Shown: positions 32,975 to 45,880 of the stretch, one piece after another | Layout of the letters: each line of letters starts with the position of its first letter | Numbering within the stretch: the stretch's first letter is position 1 | Source: Diospyros lotus | Taxonomy: Eukaryota > Streptophyta > Magnoliopsida > Ericales > Ebenaceae | Reading direction: 5' to 3' | NCBI RefSeq assembly: GCF_014633365.1 | Contig: NC_068344.1 | Location: 33,168,670-33,232,669 of the forward strand | Length of the DNA: 64,000 nucleotides | Translations under genes and position numbers: made by a program | Notes under the pieces: generated by a model | Databases searched by the model: none | What the model was told of the DNA's origin: nothing | The model's input: only the letters and a program-made list of their open reading frames with translations

Positions 32975-35900
32975 TTACCTTCTATAATTTCTCCTACATT
33001 TGCGGCCCCGACCCTGAGATTGCTTCTTTTGCCACTCCCTGCATTTGTTTTCTGCACCTTCAATCATCCTCATAACCCCTCTGGGTTTTCCTGTAGAGAA
33101 CATTAAATATCCCATAACGAGACCCAGTACCAATCCGCACCCGTAACCTGACAGTATGACTTCCCAGTCGAAACCATCTGAAGATTGTGAATCCTTTCCT
33201 TTTGGTGGTTGGGGTGCATGAGGATTGCTGCATGACTTCGACATCGGTCGTCCACATAAGCCCAAGTTTCCAACATAAGAATCGTTTGAGAATGTATCAA
33301 ATTGTGCTCCTTCAGGTATTCGTCCAGCTAGTTGATTATGCGAAAGGTTTAGAACTCCAAGAAAATTTAAGGCTGTTAGCTGTTTCGGGATCTCCCCGAC
33401 AAGCTTATTGGAAGAGAGGTCTAACCATTCAAGCGTTGTCGATTTCCCAAGAGACTTTGGTATGCGCCCTGTAAGCCTGTTGTGAGATAAGTTCAACCCT
33501 CGAACTGAAGTTAGCTCTCCAATTATCTCTGGAATTTCTCCTTCAAATTTGTTTCTCGATAGATCAATGGCTATGAAAATGGTCAACACTCTCTCCATTT
33601 CAAGCATTGAACCTTTGATCACCATGGTCAAGGAATCAAGATAATAATCATAAGTACTGAGGCCAATGTATTCGCGTTCATAGTTGGCTTCGCTGATGTC
33701 CATCATAGCAATAAAATTTCTAAAATATGTTGTTGGTAGTGGACCAGTGAAACAATTTTCTGACAAGTCCATAACTTGCAAGCTGGGGAAGGGATGTTTA
33801 GTCTTGGAGATTGAAATGGGTCCAAGGAATCTGTTGGCTCTCAAGATAAGAACTCGCAAATATGTCAAATTTTCCAACCAGTGTGGGTACTTATTAGAGA
33901 TGTTGTTTCTTCCGAGATCTAGCACTTCTAGGTGTGTGCAATTGACTAAAGATTTCGGCACTGGTCCTTGGAATCCATTGCCATTAAGTTTGATAGTTGT
34001 CAAGTTATTATCTCTCATAAATGTGTCAGGGACAATCCCGAAAAAGTTATTGCTTCCCAAATCAAGAACAAGTAAATTTTCATTGAGGTTTCCCACACAT
34101 TTTGGAATCACACCACTGAAGCTATTATTTGACACATCAAGAACCCTGAGAAAGTTTTGACTGCAGAGCATGTCGAAGTTTATATCACCACTAAAGTTAT
34201 TTGATGAGATAATCAGATGGGTAAGAACTTCGAGTTTGAACATTGAACTCCCAAGTGTACCAGTTAGCTTGTTGTGCTGCAGATTAATCATCTCCAGTGA
34301 ACTGGAATTTATCTCATTTATGTGTCCAGTGAACATATTGCAACTTAGCTGCAAGGCAGTCAAAGCCGACAAAGCAAATAACCCAGGTGGAATTGTACCG
34401 GTGATATGGTTATGATCCAAGGCTAATGATTGCAAATTGGATAGTCCGATTGAAGGAAGAGGGCCTGTGAAATGATAATTCTCAATCAGATTTTGTTAGA
34501 TTTCCAATAATTCACTAAGCAAAGCAAATTAATGAAACATTATGTGATTACGTGAATTAATTCATAAATAAAATATATGTATCTATTTTAAAATTATTTT
34601 ATTTATCAATTTTAAAAATACTAAATAATATAAAATTTCTAAATATTAAATTCATAATTTATTATCAATTCATCATTCATCCATTCATAATCAAAATTTT
34701 AAACAACAAATATTACCATCATCATCAGTAAATATTATTAAATATAAATAAAAATACTAAATATTAAAAATAACAAAGATTGTTAAATTTCTATATCATG
34801 TCATTACACTAATTAAATTACCAATACCAAAGAGGTATATTTGTTTCTTACTAAGAATATTTTTAATATAAAATTAGATTCCCATGATTTAATTGTGACA
34901 TATTTATGATTATTTTTTTAAATCTGTACCTATTTGTACATGTAGATAATAATATCACAAATAAAAATATACACACATATATATAGTAAACTCATAAGCT
35001 CGGAGTCGGTAAACTCGGACTAGTAAAATTGTGAATCGAGTGTGATCCTATAAAAATCTGATCTTACAAGCGAGTTGACTCGTTTTATACCTCATGACTC
35101 GTAAAATTGTACAAGTTGACTTACAATTTTAACAACAATGAGTAACTTAGCAGCAAAGTATTTAAAGCCAGCAAAACAAATAATCCAGGTAAAATTGCTG
35201 GTGATATAGTTATGATCCAAGGCTAATGATTGCAAATTGGGTAGTCCGGTTAATCCTGAAGGAAGAGGACCTATGAAATGATAATTCTCTATCAAATTTT
35301 GCTAGATTCGCATTGAAGTAAGAGAATTCAATCATTCATTAAGCAAATGAATGAAACATTACCTGATAAATTGTTGTTTGAAAGATCTATACTCGTGACT
35401 GAAGTAAGATTACTGAGCGACGCAGGAATTGCTCCATAGATGTTGCATTGGGTAGCATGTAACCACTCTAGTGATCCGAGATTCCCAATTGAGTCAGGCA
35501 GTTGCCCCGTAAAACTTGTGAATTCAAGTTGCAACCTTTTGAGAGAATTGCTCAAGTTTATGAACTTTGGAAAGTTACCGGTGAGAAGACTGTTATATCC
35601 TACATGAAATACTTCCAAATATGGTAGGTTGAACATTCCGTCAGGGAGTTGTCCATGCAATTCACACCCATCGAGTGCGAGGGTGTTTGAAGAAGTGAGA
35701 TTGAGCAAGGAAATGGGAACGGTTGAAGATATGTTTATTGAACTGAGATGGAGTTCTCTTATTTTAGTTAGGTTTTGAACAAGCAACTGAAATCCAGTTT
35801 TCTTGAACCTCAAACGATGATTATAAGCAAGATTAAGATGCATTAGCTGTGTCAAGTAAGAGAGTTCCATTGGAATTTCTCCTGAAAATCCAGAATATTG

Positions 35901-36401
35901 AAGTTCGAGATGAGTCAATCTAGAAAGGTGACCGAAAGAGGAGGGAATGCGAGAGCCGCCGAAGTCGTTGAAATCGAGGTTGAGCTCCTGGAGTTGAGGA
36001 AAATGGTGGAAGACGGTGGTGTTAGGAGGGATGTTCCCTTGGAACGAACCACAACTAAGGTCGATGCCAATCACTTGACCGGTCTCGTTATCACAAGTGA
36101 TCCCATCCCACAAGGAGCAGCAGTCAGTTCCCTCCTTCCAAGATTCCAACGGTGAATGTGAATAAACGAGGCAATATGAGTGACCTGGCCGGCTGAAGTT
36201 GAAGTATGACTTGAATTCAAGCAACGCAGAGCTCTGCTCTGCACTGCACCTCCTCATCTTCCTCTCCACCTCCTCCACTTCCATACGGGCAGCGACCATA
36301 GCAGCATCCGAACAGGTAGTGAAAGTGAGCATCATCATCCTGTGAAAGAAGCAGATCAGATACAGCAAGAAAACACTGACACTTTTGCAAGAAGAATCCA
36401 T
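32975..36401 (-). CDS. RLP gene B, LRR receptor-like protein, two exons
   Basis: Exon 1 is 35363-36401 and exon 2 is 32975-34464; the junction CAG|gtaatg...tttcacag|GCCC (phase 1) gives an open 842-residue protein. ATG 36401 was chosen because it opens a signal peptide (MDSSCKSVSVFLLYLICFF); the codon further up is only TTG. Order: LRR N-cap with CSAEQSSALLEFK and EGTDCCSLWDGITCD (52-104), LRRs from about 113, island domain ending in Y-x8-KG (about 621-631), final LRRs to LNLSHNQLAG, membrane helix at about 781-802 with GxxxGxxxG, basic 40-residue tail, no kinase. This is the Cf/HcrVf/EIX type of cell-surface immune receptor; known members signal through the kinase SOBIR1. The ligand is unknown. 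The first LRR of exon 2 lacks two residues compared with gene C. The 898-bp intron holds one LRR cassette. Confidence 0.9.
35147..35270 (-). other. LRR exon cassette in the gene B intron
   Basis: GPLPSGLTGLPNLQSLALDH with an intact acceptor (CATAG) before 35270. A short deletion turns the usual CACCGGTACAA into CACCAGCAA, so the internal donor is gone here. Distance to the exon-2 acceptor is 806 bp. Confidence 0.75.
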
Positions 36402-36437
36402 CTTAACCACAATCAACAGAAGAGACCCGGCCCAATG

Positions 36438-36446
36438 TTTTTATAG
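36438..36446 (-). promoter_or_regulatory. TATA box of gene B
   Basis: CTATAAAAA on the minus strand about 40 bp before the ATG. If used in the normal way, the 5' leader would be only about 10 nt. Confidence 0.6.
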
Positions 36447-36630
36447 GCAAAATCAAAACAAAATCCCAATCATCACATCAGCCATGAATACGATTAACAC
36501 GCAACCAATTAAGACTGATAAAAGAGGAGAGCCCACATCCACATGCATTGCATTGGACGTGTTTGAAAATTTCTGGCCTTCAAAATTAATTTCCATGCGA
36601 AAACCCAAAAAGTTTCTCAAGTGGCTGTAA

Positions 36631-37392
36631 AGTTGAGTGGAAATTGTTCAACACGCCCAACAGAAATTAACCTCTTTCCGTGGGAATTACGTACGACATA
36701 TTTCCGTCCTTATCAGCTCCTCACAAGTCACAAGTCTTTCCTCACTTCCCTGTTCACCCGACATGATTAAATTAAAAATTACGTAAATTCTGAAAAGTTT
36801 TGCATGATGAGGTGGGAAAATGAAAATGGAAAATATTTTTGAAATGAAATAAAAACGAAAAAATGATATTTTTTTTAAAAAAATAACACCTCCTAGGTAT
36901 TTTCGTGTCCAAAACAGAAAACAGTTACATTCAAAAAGGGTTCGAAAATGTAAAATTTTAGCAAGGTTGAACCTTTGACTACTATGTTTATGGAATCATG
37001 ACAGCAATAATGGCACATGTAGTGGGGGCTTAAAGTTGGCTTCCCCAATCCAATTTTGGGCGTATGTTATGGGTCATGGACTAGTGAAATAACTTTCTGA
37101 CAAGTCAATGACTTGCAAATCGATAAATTTTGCTTTGGGTTGGATTGGATTCAGGGTTCATCCTTAGGCGGCATTCATTTTCAATTTTCTAGTTTTTGTG
37201 AAGAAGTTCGGGTCGATTCTATAAATCACAGAGTTAGCTGATAATAAATCGATATCACTAGTTTGAAAGAATTTCCAGACATGGCCTCTAACATAATCCC
37301 AATGATATTAACACACAGACACACACTCGCATCTAATAATTCTTCAAATAAACAGGAAATTTGTTAGGATGAGAAATACCAGAAGAACCTAC
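36631..37392. other. Gene B upstream region, no gene
   Basis: Nearly identical to the gene A and gene C upstream regions, with a deletion of about 60 bp near 36955 compared with A and C. No separate gene is visible. Confidence 0.7.
36975..36980 (+). promoter_or_regulatory. W-box (TTGACT), gene B upstream region
   Basis: Equivalent to the TTGACC upstream of A and C. The core TTGAC is kept, although an adjacent stretch (about 60 bp) is deleted in this copy. Confidence 0.35.
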
Positions 37393-37500
37393 CTCAAAGC
37401 ATCTGCTAGATTCTTCCATTAGTGTGAGTAAGCGAGCAGCAGTGGATGAACCCCCACTGTGATGCCAGGAAGCCAACACCGTGACATAGTCGACACTCAT
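37393..37500 (-). other. Exon-like 36-codon ORF upstream of gene B
   Basis: MSVDYVTVLASWHHSGG...ESSRCFE, 108 nt, followed by GAG|gtaggt, a near-consensus donor. See the equivalents at 18082 and 63763. Product unknown. Confidence 0.4.
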
Positions 37501-37998
37501 GCCACTATACTTCTCCTTATTCTGTCTTATAATCAAATTTAGGTTCAGATTTAATCCTTATTCTGATTTGCTTCGAAATTTTAATTTGATTTGGAATTTA
37601 AAATTTTATAGTGATCAAACAATTGCTTTAGATCTCTGCATCAATCAATCATTCTGAATTTTGCTAAATCACTTTGAAAATCAAGGAATTTATTAGAGAA
37701 GTTTTAGTGATGATTGATCATTAACGAAGAAGTCCCTCTATCTTTCGTTTGCTAAATCTCATTGATCGATCGCATGTGCTTCAGCCGTGACCACCGTTGT
37801 CCCCATTGATATTTTTTCTTTTTTAATTTTCTATTTTTTTTATTTCTTGAAAGTTCTTTTTTATTTTCTAAAATTTTTTGTTTTCTATTTTTGAATTTTT
37901 TTCTTTTTATTTTCTAAGACGAGATATAGAGTGAAAAATGCTGGTAAGTTTGGAAAAAAAGAAAAAGAAATAGATCTACACTAGATTCAGAACCATGA

Positions 37999-39930
37999 TG
38001 TAATATCTCATGTTGGCATGAGATTGTCACATAATTTAAATGACTTCAAAAAATCAAAAAATTGATTTGATAGTAAAACAAGTCACTGAATCGACGATAA
38101 TGAGAGTCTCGAAACTTAAATGTCTAAAGAAAAGAGTATGTCATTGACGAACGTCTCGAGGCGAGATTTATGAAATTGAAAGCAATCAGAACAGAGACAG
38201 TTCCTGATATAACTAAATCATAGCCTAAAAGACTGATCCACGGAATCTTGAGGATGCTCTAATTTTGTGGATAGAATAACGCTTAAGTGATTTCGGGATG
38301 AAACAAAAGGATTTGTGATCAAAACAGACATTCAGGCCTAAATGTAATTTCTTAATCTTGTCCGTGTGAGGTTGAAAAGATGTTTTTCTAAATCTTCAGG
38401 AGTAAAAAGAAAAGTTTAGAACTTTTGGATCTTAATGGAATAGTTGGAAAGCTTAGGGGCTTCAAGTATGAGCCAAAATAAAATTTGAAAAATAGTAGGG
38501 AGTCAAAGTGAAATTTTTCAAAAGACCAGCCACTGTCGTTGCCATCACCAACCATTACTACCACTTTCGACCAGTCGCCTGCCATCATCGAGAGGGACAT
38601 CCTAGGGTCCAGAATGGACCTCAGGGCATGGTAGATCGATTGGAGATGGGTATGAGCCGAGGAATTGCCGTGATTTGACGGGGTATGGGGAGGTATGGTG
38701 GTCGTACGTTGGTTGAAAAATCGGGGTGGATTTTTTAGGCAAATCTCTGCTAGATTAGGACGATTTGAGGCCATTAAATGGTTGTAATGATGATTGAGGC
38801 TCGAATTTGACAATGAATGGCTCGTTTTGGCTCAAAATTGGGTATAAATAGGGCTTGAAGGGTTTGGCCGAAAATGCAAAAATTAAACTTCAAATTGCTC
38901 GAGTTTGAGATTGATTCGAAGATCTTGGATAAGGGGTTTTTGTTCTTGAGAAAGTGAGGATCATTTCTGGAGAATTTGAGAGATTTTGGAGTTCGTTTGA
39001 GTAATGTTCAAAGCTTGACCGAAAGTTTTAGCGATGATCGGAGTCGAAGCTTTAAATCGGCAATCGAGTGTGGTGGGTTTTTCAGGCAAATGAGGGTACC
39101 ATCGTGACCAACTTGAAGAGATCTTCCAGGTGGTGTGGTGGGTGAAAATTTTCGATCGCTGGCGACGAGGGGCTCACTTGAGAAGACAATCAGTGCGTGT
39201 AGAGCATGTGCGAGTCTTTACGCGTAAGGCATGTGGGTGGTGCGTGAGGGGGAGGTATTTTTTGTAATTTTTTTTAATATTTTAAAAAAAATATTTTATG
39301 AATTATAGTGGAGAAAATTTGGGGAAAACTTTTAGGAGGTATTTATTTTGGAATTATTAAGGAAAAAATAGGAAAAAAAATAAAAAAAAATTATGAGAAA
39401 ATTATGGAAAAATGGATGTTGATATTTTTTTGAATAAATATGATGTCCAATGATTGTTGGGACTCGAGATTGAGTAATAGTAAGATTATTTGAGGCGTGA
39501 CACGGAAATTGGGGTTGGACACGAGAATCGAGGTATTCTGAGTACGTTCAAAGTGAGTGGTTTTACTATCAAAACTTGGCTTGTTTTATACAAATAGTTT
39601 TGACTTGTGAGGGTTTCTACTTCAAACTTGATTGTTTTTGAGTGTTCAGTCTAAAACTTGGTTTATTGCGGGTGGTTCAACCTTATACTTAATTTTGTTT
39701 TATACAATGGTTTTGTCATATGAATGGTTGATTTCATGTGGATGGTTCATCCAAAATGTTTATTTAGGTGTGCATTGAAATAGGTTGATTGGAATTTTGT
39801 TTTATGCAATGCATCATTACATGTTGTAATTATGGCATTGGCATATGCGTTGGATATGGGTAATGTTTTCGAGATGCTTTTGAGTGGGAACGTAATCTCT
39901 GACGTGATTGTGGTGAGCCGGGTTCCTGCA
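37999..39930 (+). mobile_element. LTR G, Gypsy-type LTR, right end missing
   Basis: Starts TGTAATATCTCATG directly after CCATGA, where the duplicated gene A flank continues uninterrupted at 18699, so the left border is fixed by an empty site. TATA box TATAAATAGGG lies near 38837. Homologous to LTR F in inverse orientation. The expected 3' terminus and second CATGA are absent, and the sequence passes into the CACTA element near 39930. Confidence 0.65.
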
Positions 39931-41491
39931 TTGATATATATTATTATTCTTTCCTAATTCAATCTGAACTTATTGTGTTATTACGTTTTAGTAGGTACAA
40001 GCTCCATGTCATCTACTGCCAAGAAAGGAGGAGGAATATCAAGACAAATTTCAAAGTGGGGAAAGGAAAAGATTCATATTGAATTTGATGCTGAAGGACA
40101 ACCAGTTGGGGAGATGGCAATTAAGTTGGAAACCCAACTAGGTATGATGGTAAGGAGTATTGCTCCCCTTACATTTACTGATTGGAGATCACCAGGGATG
40201 GAACCATATAAGGAGCGCATCTGGCAAGAGGTCTTGGTGAGTAAATAACGTCTCTCTGATTCTTAGTTATTTGACTCTAAACTTTTATACTCTAATAAGG
40301 ATATCATTGCAGGATAACACTGATGTACCCACAACATGGAGATCAATTTGCTTGCAACATGCTTCCAAGAAGTGGAGAGAATACAAAGCCACCTTGAAGA
40401 GACATTATGATTGCCATGAAACAGATGAGGCTTGCCTGTCAAAAATACCGCCTGGGGTGGACCCAGAACAGTGGAAGGTTCTTGTGGAGTATTGGGATGT
40501 GAGCAAGCATAGGTATGTATGATTTATGTATGGGTGGATATATCAGATGGATTCTCTATGCCTAGTTCTAATATCATATTACAAGTAGGAACGTAGTGTG
40601 ACAAATCGTGCCAATCGAGATACGCAAAAGATGGGTCACACCAGCGGTAGGCGATCACATCCTCAGGTTAGACACCAGGTAAGAATAGAATGGATATTAG
40701 TTATATATATTTATTGATAATTTAATTAGTAATGCCTAAACTTTAAACATTTAATATATTTCATATCTTATATATGTTTTTAGATGACTATTAAAAGTGG
40801 AGATGAGCCAGATAGAATCAAGCTCTTTAGAAAGACACACACCAAAAAGAGCGGAGAGATAGTAGACTCTACATCTTCATATATAATTGTATGTATTTCT
40901 AAAATTTGAAAGTTGTAGATATATTTTATTTTTTTTACTTGTCGACTTATGTAACTAACTTGTGAAATGTTTCTTGAGGAACAAATGGATGAAAGGTTGT
41001 CACAAATACCCACAGATGAACAAACCCCAGATTCGGTAGAGGATGTCTTTACTCAAATACTAGGCAAAGATGGGCATGGCAGGGTAAGGATGGGAGGACT
41101 TGGAACATGCCCAACTAAGGTTAGACAAAGACAATAGTATCAAGTGCCTCAAGAGCAATATGACCAAATGCGTGCGCAAATTACTGCCGAGCTAGAAGAA
41201 AAATTTCAAGTTCAAATCCAAAGTCAAGTTCAAATGCAAGTTCGTGCAATACTTGAGGCAATGGGACATATACCACCAGCTCCAGACAATACACCACAAC
41301 CGAGACAGGTATGTCGTTCATTAGTGCATTTGATTTAAAATTACATGTTTACTATATATATTAACTAAACTATTTTGAAATATATATAGCCATCCTCATA
41401 TGCTAGTGCTTCTGCCACACATACAAGCACACCATCACCCGAAGCTGAATGCGCTGGATTATCGATACCAGAATGTGATCATCATTTAGAG

Positions 41492-44473
41492 GTAATTCGC
41501 TACCAAATAGTTAATATACTTCAAAATCAAATGCACTATTGATCTTGCCCAATTCCTTCCAAAAACCAAGCCTGCCACTATTAAAACCCATTAACTTTAA
41601 TCATGCTTTGATAATCTGTGCTTGTGGAAATTTGGGAATTTTGATACTTCTTATCTTGCAAAAGGAAAAGTTACAATGATAGCTTCAAAATCTTGATCTG
41701 TTACTAATTAAAAACTAAAACAGATGAAAAAGTAGAATTGCACTGCAAGTGTTATGTATGTGGTAATGGAGGATTCAATTGTTATAATTAATAACTTAAA
41801 GAATTATGTGGTACATACGAAATTGTTCAAGGATCTATGCAAAAAGGTGTGTTTTAAATGTAATTGTGATTGATTTATTACTCTTTTTTTCTTTTCAATT
41901 GTGGAATCTGGAAATTAGCATACTTGAATCTTGTATCAAGCTTGATGTTGAGATTGTCTTCAGAAATGTTTCATTGATAAGGTCCTAAAGGACAAATGTA
42001 TATTTTGTGTTTTAGAAGTCCTTGGGTAGAGGTGTTCCTTGATAACAATGATAAGGTTGTGCCTTTGTGACTATTAAAGTCAAGGGTTTGAGTTGTAGAA
42101 ATAGCCTCTTTGCAAAACAAGGGTAAGGCTGCATACAAAATTAACTCTCCCCAGGCCCTTGCAAAGCAGGGAGCATTGTGCCATATGTCTTCCATTTGTA
42201 TATGTATCCATTTTATCTTAATCTAGCATTTCCCACACCTATTTAAGGTTGCTGTCACCCAGAATTTGAAAATAGTTACTTTTGTTGCTTGACTATGATT
42301 CTCTATTAACTTTTTTCACTTGCCATTTGTCAACGTGTAAGCTCTTTGTGCTAATTCAGCAATTGTGACTACATTTCTATCTTTGCTGGTTTTTGGATGC
42401 GTTGTTCACATATAAGTGTGTTTATGTATGCATATAAGATATACTCTGAAAATTAAAACATAAAGTCCCATTTCTATCTTTACTGGTTTTTGGATGCGTT
42501 GTTCACCTAGAAGTGCGTTTATGTATGCATATAAGATATACTGACTTATGTATTGCAGTCACTCTCTTAGACTGACTTATGCATTGTGTATAGATCATAA
42601 TTTTTTTTAGGTTTCCGGACTCTTGCACAGTATATTTCTTGCTTATTGACATTTTTTTTAAAAGTCTAATATATATTTAAGTGACCACAATAAATTTAAA
42701 TTTTTGGATTTTTTATGACTTGGTAGTAAACCATAATTACTATTATTAAATTGATAACTTTTGCTACCTCATAAATTTATAAATGTATTTATTTTGCACA
42801 TCAATTATCATTTTATTTTTTATTACTTTAGCATTTGCTCCTGGTCCATTCTTAATCCAAATGAAGTGAGGTTACATTACCCTCTTTTATGTTTCTCCCT
42901 TCCCAAACACGGAGAGTAATAACCTTTACATTACTTCTACTCTCCTTTCATTCCTCACTATTATGTACCCTTTCATTCCACGCGCCAACCCTCTTCCAAA
43001 CTAAGTGTTAGGGTTTGTAGAAGAGCACGCAATTATGCAGCAAAAGGAATGATGGAAAATGGAAGAGAAGCAAAGAGAAGTACCTTGTTTGGTTATTCAA
43101 TAATAATTTAGGGAAATGCAGGTTAATGTTTATTTTTTCTAGTTTGGTTAGACCATAATTATTAAAGGAAGGGAGGTGTAGAAGTTAAAAATTGGTTCTC
43201 AATTAATTTGTGCGTTTCTTCTAAAAGTTGAGGACAAACTAGTTTGAGACATTTAAATATCAAGAAACTTCATTTACCATTCTCTATTCCCAATTCTAAA
43301 GAGGAAGGAAAGAGCTCAAGATACAGTTGCCTCACTTCGTAATCCCTCCATCAACTTCCATCTCTTCAATAATAATCGAATAAAGGTGAACATTAATTCT
43401 TAATACTCCAAATCCTTTACTTCTCCGATAAACACCTCAATTTGAACGGATAGTTAGGGTTTCAAAAGGACTGTCCCTTTTGTGATAAAGAAGATATCGA
43501 TGAAGATGAGGACAAGAAGATCTTAAACAAGGAAGTACGTTCCCCATCTCCACCCTTAGCTGCTAATGTATATTTCCTTCTTTAATACAAATTTTCATAT
43601 TCACACGCTTAAACTTTTACAGTCACCAAATAATTGCATATGGGAGTTGTCAAAACCATAAGAGGGAACTTCACATGCTCCAGTTCAGCTATTTAAGTGG
43701 ATTGTTTTTGCTTAAAACAAGGTTGAATGTTGAAATGTTTGAACCCAAGTAAACTTGTTAGCAGAACCAGTTGCCAAATTTAAAAAAGTATTTGCTCAGT
43801 CCAGTTATTGGAAACTTTATAACAATGGAAAACGTGCTGTGTACTTTCTACATGGGCAATTTTGTTCATATCAATATACTATTGCCAACAGCCCATTGTA
43901 AGTTTGAAATTTATGTTCTTTTTGAAACAGCAATAACAACATGACTTTGCCGTTACTGTTTTACAAATTTTGTATAATATGCAATGTTTATCCCATTATT
44001 ATTGTGTTTATTTCTGTGTTACACAAAACTGTATTATAAATTATATTGTTCATTATTGATAGGGGATAGAGTGGGTTCAGCCCATTGGAGATGGTGTTGG
44101 GATTCAAGATTTCTGTCCCACCAGGGCACATGAGTAAAACGCAACCAATTACTCTAATAAGAATGGATTTAAACAACGAATGGGGAGCACAAAAATTGAA
44201 AATTAGCACCATCCCTATTTAAAATTACAGGATAGAAAGCATTTGGTTTCTTATTCAATGAACTAATAGGCAGTGATTCTGAATGGTCCTTGGAGATCAA
44301 GTGCCTATTTGATTTTGTTCTTAATTTTCACGTATTCATTTTTAGTTTAAGTTTTCAAATTTTGTGTTTAGTTTTTGTTTTTAGTTGGAAAAATCAAAAC
44401 TGAACCTTGCTTTGTTCTCATGGATACTCATGATATTATATACTAAGTAATTCTTATTATTCTGTATGACCAG
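41492..44473 (+). other. Large intron of the TNPA-like gene
   Basis: AT-rich, with a 97-bp tandem duplication at 42373. The stretch 43440-43545 is GA-rich and open in one frame but has no recognisable domain. No gene called. Confidence 0.5.
42373..42543. repeat. 97-bp tandem duplication
   Basis: ATTTCTATCTTTGCTGGTTT at 42373 recurs at 42470 with one change. Lies within the 3-kb intron. Confidence 0.9.
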
Positions 44474-45139
44474 ATTAGTGAATTTGTTCACTTGATGAAT
44501 AGACGAATACCTCGCCACATTGTTGCTGAGGCAATTATTGTGTCCATTGATCCGACCAAGTCTGTAGGGGGAGTAGAGCTAGGTAATGAATTTGTTGAAA
44601 TTAGTATTCAGAAAGTGCTTAAGCCTTTATATCCATTGCCTCGACAATTTTCTAGGATGCGTGTCTTGAGGGATGCTAATAACAGTAAAACTACGATACC
44701 ATGGAGAGTCTCAGATGTAAGTGTTTTTATATATAGTTGTTATGCAATTTTGATCATGTTTTATGCAATTTCATAGTTAATGTCCATACTTATAAATCTA
44801 TTGTTTTTCAATGCAGATCGAAAAAATATGATATGCAATTTTGGTTGGAGCAACATGGTGGTGTAATAAATAGTTATCTGAGGTCATTTGGACATGTTTT
44901 AGTTTAGGGTTTATTTGTATGTGTAAAAATGGTATTGTGTAATGAGACGAGATAAGATCGATCTTTTAAAATTGTAATGGTATTTAAATAGATCTATTAT
45001 ATACAATTGTTATACTTATTGTGTGTAGTGGGTGAATATTTTAAAATTGTTGGTAGCTTTTTGTTATACAGGTTTTGATTGCATTTTATTAATGTTATAC
45101 AGTGTATTTGTAAAAAAAAAATTTAGTATTACCGATGGT

Positions 45140-45567
45140 TTTGAATTTTTCTGGGGCGATTCAACTTTGTCGGCGGTTTAAAAACCGCCGGTAATAATAT
45201 TTTACCGGCGATAGAAAACTGCTGGTAAAATAGAATTACCGGCGGTTTTAAACCGCCGGCAAAGTTTCTTCCTTTTCCGGTGGTTTTAAACTGCAGGTAA
45301 AATATTATTACCGGCGGTTTTTAAACTGCCGGCAAAGTTAAAACTTTGCCGGCAGATTTCTAAAACCGCCGGGAATTCTTATTTTTACCGGCGGTTCAAC
45401 AAAATCGTCGGTAAATTTTTTTTCCGACGGTAAAAAATCGCCGGTAATATTTTCCGACAGAGGTATTTCCGGCAGATTAATTACCGTCGGAAAAAATTTT
45501 ACTGGCGGTTTTCTTACTTTTTCCGGCAGTTTTTTAACCGCCGGAAAAACTCAAACCTCTTGTAGTG
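45140..45567. repeat. Subterminal ACCGGCGGTTTT array of the CACTA element
   Basis: More than 20 copies of CCGGCGGTTTT or its complement AAACCGCCGG in both orientations, next to the CACTA end. Probably transposase-binding sites. The word differs from GCGGCGGTTTT of the element at 4278, so the two elements belong to different subfamilies. Confidence 0.9.
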
Positions 45568-45880
45568 ATATTAACCCTATCGTGTCGAGAGTGGTAACAG
45601 ATTATAATAGTTTATAATAATATATAATTATTCTATTCAATATTTTTATAATAGGTTATAAATTCTAACAAGTTATAATAATATATTATATATTGTCAAT
45701 AATTATTTTCAAATCGCGATAAACCTTACCAAATTAGACCGCAAATGCAGTGCGGTTTGGTCGCACCCAAACCAGACAGGTCTAGATTGATCAGAAAATC
45801 ACACTAGCGGTTTGGCTTGTTGAAAATAATTCAGATCGATTAAACCGCACTGTGTACACCCCTATTGCAAACCCCAATTG
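45568..45880. other. Non-genic DNA with a MITE-like end
   Basis: 45740-45866 holds repeated CGGTTTGG/AAACCGCA words and ends in GTGTACACCCCTA, the inverted form of a TAGGGGTGT terminus common in non-autonomous hAT elements. The other end is not visible and may have been lost by the CACTA insertion. Confidence 0.4.

Larger units (their letters stand above)
40006..44831 (+). pseudogene. Plant CACTA TNPA-like (Transposase_24-type) gene, one in-frame stop
   Basis: Eight exons with GT-AG borders can be joined in phase: 40006-40236, 40313-40512, 40597-40678, 40784-40888, 40979-41308, 41390-41491, 44474-44716 and 44817-44831. Recognisable blocks are HIEFDAEGQPVGEMAIK and FTDWRSPGMEPYKERIWQEV, then TWRSICLQHASKKWREYKA, VTNRANRDTQKMGHTSG, GDEPDRIKLFRKTHTKKSGE, and later IVSIDPTKSVGGVELGNEF. 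These are the order and spacing of the plant PttA/En/Spm-type protein (Pfam Transposase_24). A TAG at about 41135 in exon 5 (after KVRQRQ) is the only break I see, and the frame continues after it through a Gln-rich coiled coil. Upstream exons may be missing. The intron 41492-44473 is 3 kb. Confidence 0.75.
39931..45567 (+). mobile_element. CACTA (En/Spm-like) element, left end not found
   Basis: The right terminus, inverted, reads CACTACAAGAGGTTTGAG (45567 leftwards) and is preceded by a dense subterminal array. It contains a spliced TNPA-like gene at 40006-44831. No CACTA left end was found up to LTR G, so the left end appears lost. A catalytic TNPD/Tnp2 transposase is absent. Confidence 0.75.

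Noticed and set aside
33187..34415. Plus-strand ORFs opposite gene B exon 2 (also 53953-54773 and 59359-59679 in gene C)
   Set aside because: They are antisense shadows of the LRR exon and repeat wherever the exon is copied.
43440..43545. Acidic open stretch (CPFCDKEDIDEDED) as an exon
   Set aside because: Short, no clear flanking exons, no recognised family, and it lies in the large intron of the TNPA-like gene.
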